The position numbers and the translations under genes are program-made. This document shows positions 14,536 to 16,474 of a stretch of 16,474 nucleotides of DNA, piece by piece. How positions within the stretch are numbered: the stretch's first letter is position 1; each line of letters begins with the position of its first letter. Source of the DNA: Balneolia bacterium (GTDB lineage: Bacteria; Bacteroidota; Rhodothermia; Balneolales; Cyclonatronaceae); contig PXAI01000094.1 of the NCBI GenBank assembly GCA_003567135.1, forward strand, positions 1-16,474. The letters are read 5' to 3'. The notes under the pieces are model-generated. The model made no database searches, was not told the DNA's origin, and worked only from the letters and a program-made list of their open reading frames with translations.

Positions 14536-15201
14536 ATGAAAACCCGCGATTTTAAGTCCAGTCTTTACAAAGAACTTGCAACCGTAACGAAGGCACTGAG
14601 TAATCCGCACCGGCTTGAAATTCTGGATCTGCTTTCGCAGGGATCGTTTCCGGTGGAGTATATCGCCAGCCAGACCAATATGCCGATAGCCAATGCGTCG
14701 CAGCATCTTCAGGTTTTAAAAAATTCCGGCCTGGTGGAAACGCGTCGGGACGGGAAGTACATCTATTATCAGATGTATGATGATCAGGTTTTTGATACGT
14801 GGATGGCTATGCGTCAGCTTGGGTTTTCCCGGAACGAGCAAATTCACTCGCTGCTTACAAGTTTCAGAAAAGAGAGGGATCAGCTGGATCAGATCAGCAG
14901 TGATGAGCTGCTCCGGAAAATAGATAACAACGAAATTTATCTGATTGATGTAAGGCCGGAAGACGAATACAAACTCGGCCACATTAAAGACGCTGATTCC
15001 AAACCATACCGTCAGTTGTTGAAGAGCATGGAAGATTTACCCAAAGACCGCGAAATAGTAGCCTATTGTCGCGGACCGCTTTGTATGATGGCGGATGAGG
15101 CCGTTCTGCATCTCCGAAAAAAAGGATTTCGCGCCTATCGGCTTGAGAACGGGTATACCGACTGGGTTTCGGAGAACAAGCCGGTGGTGAAGGGGGATTG
15201 A
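14536..15201 (+). CDS. ArsR-family winged-helix regulator fused to a rhodanese domain
   Basis: A 221-residue DNA-binding protein predicted to sense sulfane sulfur or a related reactive species. Residues 1-95 form the ArsR winged helix: ALSNPHRLEILDLLSQG (20-36), the recognition-helix segment ANASQHLQVLKNSGLV (52-67), and the wing RRDGKYIYYQM (70-80). A linker helix follows, then a rhodanese domain (about 118-217) with YLIDVRPEDEYKLGHI and the active-site loop YCRGPLCMMADEA. The only cysteines are Cys178, the expected persulfide-carrying residue, and Cys183. The ArsR domain has none, so it lacks the cysteine pair that BigR/SqrR-type sensors use. The gene is preceded by operator-like boxes, and the same element lies before the flavoprotein operon and in the porin/MFS spacer. 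That makes this the natural candidate for their repressor. Domain calls are firm; the ligand and regulon are inferred. Confidence 0.92.
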   Translation: MKTRDFKSSLYKELATVTKALSNPHRLEILDLLSQGSFPVEYIASQTNMPIANASQHLQVLKNSGLVETRRDGKYIYYQMYDDQVFDTWMAMRQLGFSRNEQIHSLLTSFRKERDQLDQISSDELLRKIDNNEIYLIDVRPEDEYKLGHIKDADSKPYRQLLKSMEDLPKDREIVAYCRGPLCMMADEAVLHLRKKGFRAYRLENGYTDWVSENKPVVKGD

Positions 15202-15332
15202 GGAAATTTCGATTCTGATGCGGTTCTCTTGACAAATATCAAGAAAATTTTCTGAGATTTATCAATGCCTAACCTGTTGCAGGGCTGTAATTTGTGGATG
15301 TTCAAAAAACCTAAACACAAATTATACTGATT

Positions 15333-15872
15333 ATGAATACTGCAACACAAACACTCTGGAAAATTGACCCGACTCACTCTGAAGTTCAGTTCAAAGTGAA
15401 GCATCTTGTTATTTCAACCGTAACCGGCAGCTTTGGCACATTTGACGGCCAGATTGAAGCTGAAGGCGAAAATTTCGAAAACGCAAAAGCTTCTTTCACC
15501 GCAGATATCGACAGCATTTCTACGAACAACAAAGATCGTGATGCGCACCTTAAGTCAGACGACTTTTTCAGCGCAGAGAAATATCCACAGCTGAAGTTCG
15601 AATCTACCCGTTTTGAAAAAACCGGTGATGGCGAATACAAAGTAACCGGAAATATGACCATCCGCGACATCACCAAAGAAGTTACGCTTGATGTCGTTCA
15701 CGGCGGAACCGTGGGCGATCCTTATGGACAAACCAAGTCTGGTTTCGAGATCAACGGTGCCATCAACCGGAAAGATTTCGGACTCACCTGGAGTGCCGTT
15801 ACCGAAGCTGGAAACGTCGTTGTCGGCGATCAGGTTAAACTACTTCTTAACGTGCAATTTACCCAACAGTAA
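15333..15872 (+). CDS. yceI: YceI-family lipocalin-like protein without signal peptide
   Basis: YceI proteins form an elongated beta-barrel that binds an isoprenoid such as a quinone-type lipid in its cavity. The 179-residue product covers the domain from end to end. It has the opening LWKIDPTHSEVQFKVKHL (8-25) with STVTGSFG, the mid-domain DIDSISTNNKDRDAHLKSDDFF, the YPQLKFES strand, the conserved GNMTIRDITKEVTLDV, and the closing INRKDFGLTW before the last strands. Unlike E. coli YceI, it has no export signal: it starts MNTATQTLWK directly before the first strand, so it should be cytoplasmic. The gene is 131 bases after the arsR-rhodanese stop on the same strand and ends at a good terminator. 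A TTGACA at 15229-15234 hints at its own promoter, but the matching -10 is poor. Isoprenoid or quinone handling would suit the neighbouring quinone-linked enzymes; that link is inference. Confidence 0.93.
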   Translation: MNTATQTLWKIDPTHSEVQFKVKHLVISTVTGSFGTFDGQIEAEGENFENAKASFTADIDSISTNNKDRDAHLKSDDFFSAEKYPQLKFESTRFEKTGDGEYKVTGNMTIRDITKEVTLDVVHGGTVGDPYGQTKSGFEINGAINRKDFGLTWSAVTEAGNVVVGDQVKLLLNVQFTQQ

Positions 15873-15894
15873 ACAAAAATTCGTTTCTCCCCGG

Positions 15895-15927
15895 GCGGTC
15901 ATTCTTCATGAATGCCCGCTTTTTTTA
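15895..15927 (+). terminator. intrinsic terminator after yceI
   Basis: GCGG-T-CATTC (15895-15904) pairs with GAATG-C-CCGC (15910-15919), a 10-position stem with one internal mismatch and a five-base loop, followed by eight T residues (15920-15927). It starts 22 bases after the yceI stop and separates it from the next gene. Confidence 0.88.
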
Positions 15928-15981
15928 TTTTACCGTTTAGATGTACTTTTAGCTGACAGAATTTCAACTAATTGTACAGCC

Positions 15982-16474
15982 ATGTTTGAGCAACTGAAAG
16001 CTGCTTTTGAAAGACACGTTTCGCTAACCGATGATGAATGGGAGCGTTGTAAAAACAGTTTTCGCCCGCGGAGAATGCTCAAACGGCAGTTTCTTCTTCA
16101 GGAAGGAGATCTATGTCGTGAACTCGCTTTTGTGGAAAAAGGGGCGCTCTACTCCTATTCTGTTGATTCATCAGGAAATAAGCATGTAATCCGCTTTGCG
16201 TTTGATGGCTGGTGGATGGCCGATTTGCACAGCTTTTTTACCGAAAAGCCCACGCGGCTGAATATTGAACTGCTTGAAAACAGCGAGCTGCTGTTGCTCA
16301 CGAAACAAAATCATGAAAAGCTGCTGGAAGAAATTCCTTTATACGAACGCTATCATCATAACCTGGTTCAGAATGCGTATATCGCCATTCACCAGAGAGT
16401 TGAAAACGCGCTGGGATTAACCGCCGAAGAGAAATACGAGCGGCTGCTTGAACAAAATCCCGAATTCCTGAACC
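15982..16474 (+). CDS. Crp/Fnr-type transcriptional regulator, 3' end outside the window
   Basis: A plus-strand frame opens at the ATG at 15982 and runs 164 codons to the window edge without a stop. It matches the cyclic-nucleotide-binding-domain regulators common in Bacteroidota. FLLQEGDLCRELAFVEKGAL is followed by YSYSVDSSGNKHVIRFAFDGWWMADLHSFF in two runs, then an acidic LNIELLENSELLLLTK strand pair, and a helical end with TAEEKYERLLEQNPEFL. The last motif usually comes shortly before the C-terminal helix-turn-helix, which lies beyond the edge. It lacks the FGE-x-A/RxS-type cAMP-binding signature of E. coli Crp, so its signal is unknown. A terminator separates it from yceI, and no ATTCAATA box precedes it, so membership in the sulfur regulon is unsupported. 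Confidence 0.88.
   Translation, partial: MFEQLKAAFERHVSLTDDEWERCKNSFRPRRMLKRQFLLQEGDLCRELAFVEKGALYSYSVDSSGNKHVIRFAFDGWWMADLHSFFTEKPTRLNIELLENSELLLLTKQNHEKLLEEIPLYERYHHNLVQNAYIAIHQRVENALGLTAEEKYERLLEQNPEFLN

Noticed and set aside
15229..15257. Sigma70-type promoter before yceI based on TTGACA
   Set aside because: The -35 hexamer is perfect, but no -10-like hexamer occurs at 16-18 bp, so I mention it only as a hint in the yceI entry.
15202..15332. ATTCAATA operator upstream of yceI
   Set aside because: Only a fragmentary TCAAT occurs here; no second half-site at the right distance, so direct control of yceI by the regulator is not supported.

Overview
The window looks like chromosomal DNA of a Bacteroidota-type bacterium, most likely the Balneolota/Rhodothermia side. 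Start codons mostly lack a Shine-Dalgarno sequence, intergenic DNA is AT-rich, TAnnTTTG-like promoter elements occur, and the family variants (spermidine-synthase-like membrane protein, PorP/OprO-type porin, ArsR-rhodanese regulator, Bacteroidota-style Crp/Fnr) fit. The taxonomic call is inference from protein style. No rRNA, tRNA, insertion sequence or CRISPR array was seen.

Layout: (1) 1-367 is AT-rich non-coding DNA with a possible 7-codon leader ORF. (2) 368-1700 holds thyA and folA in tight tandem: dTMP synthesis plus regeneration of its folate cofactor. (3) 1701-2172 is a gene-poor spacer with a heptamer tandem repeat and a possible decayed reading frame. (4) 2173-4701 is lon, closed by a strong terminator. 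(5) 4800-7928, minus strand, is a two-gene operon: a protein-isoaspartate methyltransferase with a signal peptide, then a polytopic membrane protein with a spermidine-synthase-like core. (6) 8166-9386, minus strand, is an MFS transporter, divergent from a porin at 9652-10668. (7) 10967-14262 holds a flavoprotein of the sulfide:quinone reductase (SQR)/flavocytochrome c superfamily whose active-site Cys is Ser, a VKOR-like membrane protein with only its CPFC pair, and an apparently catalytically complete type II-like SQR with a Tat-type leader. (8) 14536-15872 holds an ArsR-rhodanese regulator and a leaderless YceI protein. (9) A Crp/Fnr-type regulator is cut by the window end.

The most interesting part is 8166-15872. 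A palindromic box, ATTCAATA-N4-TATTGAAT, lies just upstream of the first flavoprotein as a perfect 9+9 inverted repeat. A weaker copy sits exactly 40 bp further upstream. The right 17 bp recur 15/17 in front of the arsR-rhodanese gene, and a 14/17 copy lies in the porin/MFS divergent spacer. I infer a local sulfide/sulfane-sulfur regulon controlled by the ArsR-rhodanese protein, whose only cysteines (178 and 183) are in the rhodanese loop. It would link an outer-membrane pore, an MFS carrier, quinone-reducing sulfide oxidation probably on the periplasmic side, and a thiol/quinone membrane protein. Two families of perfect 17-bp-stem hairpins, resembling dispersed REP-like repeats, sit inside this block.
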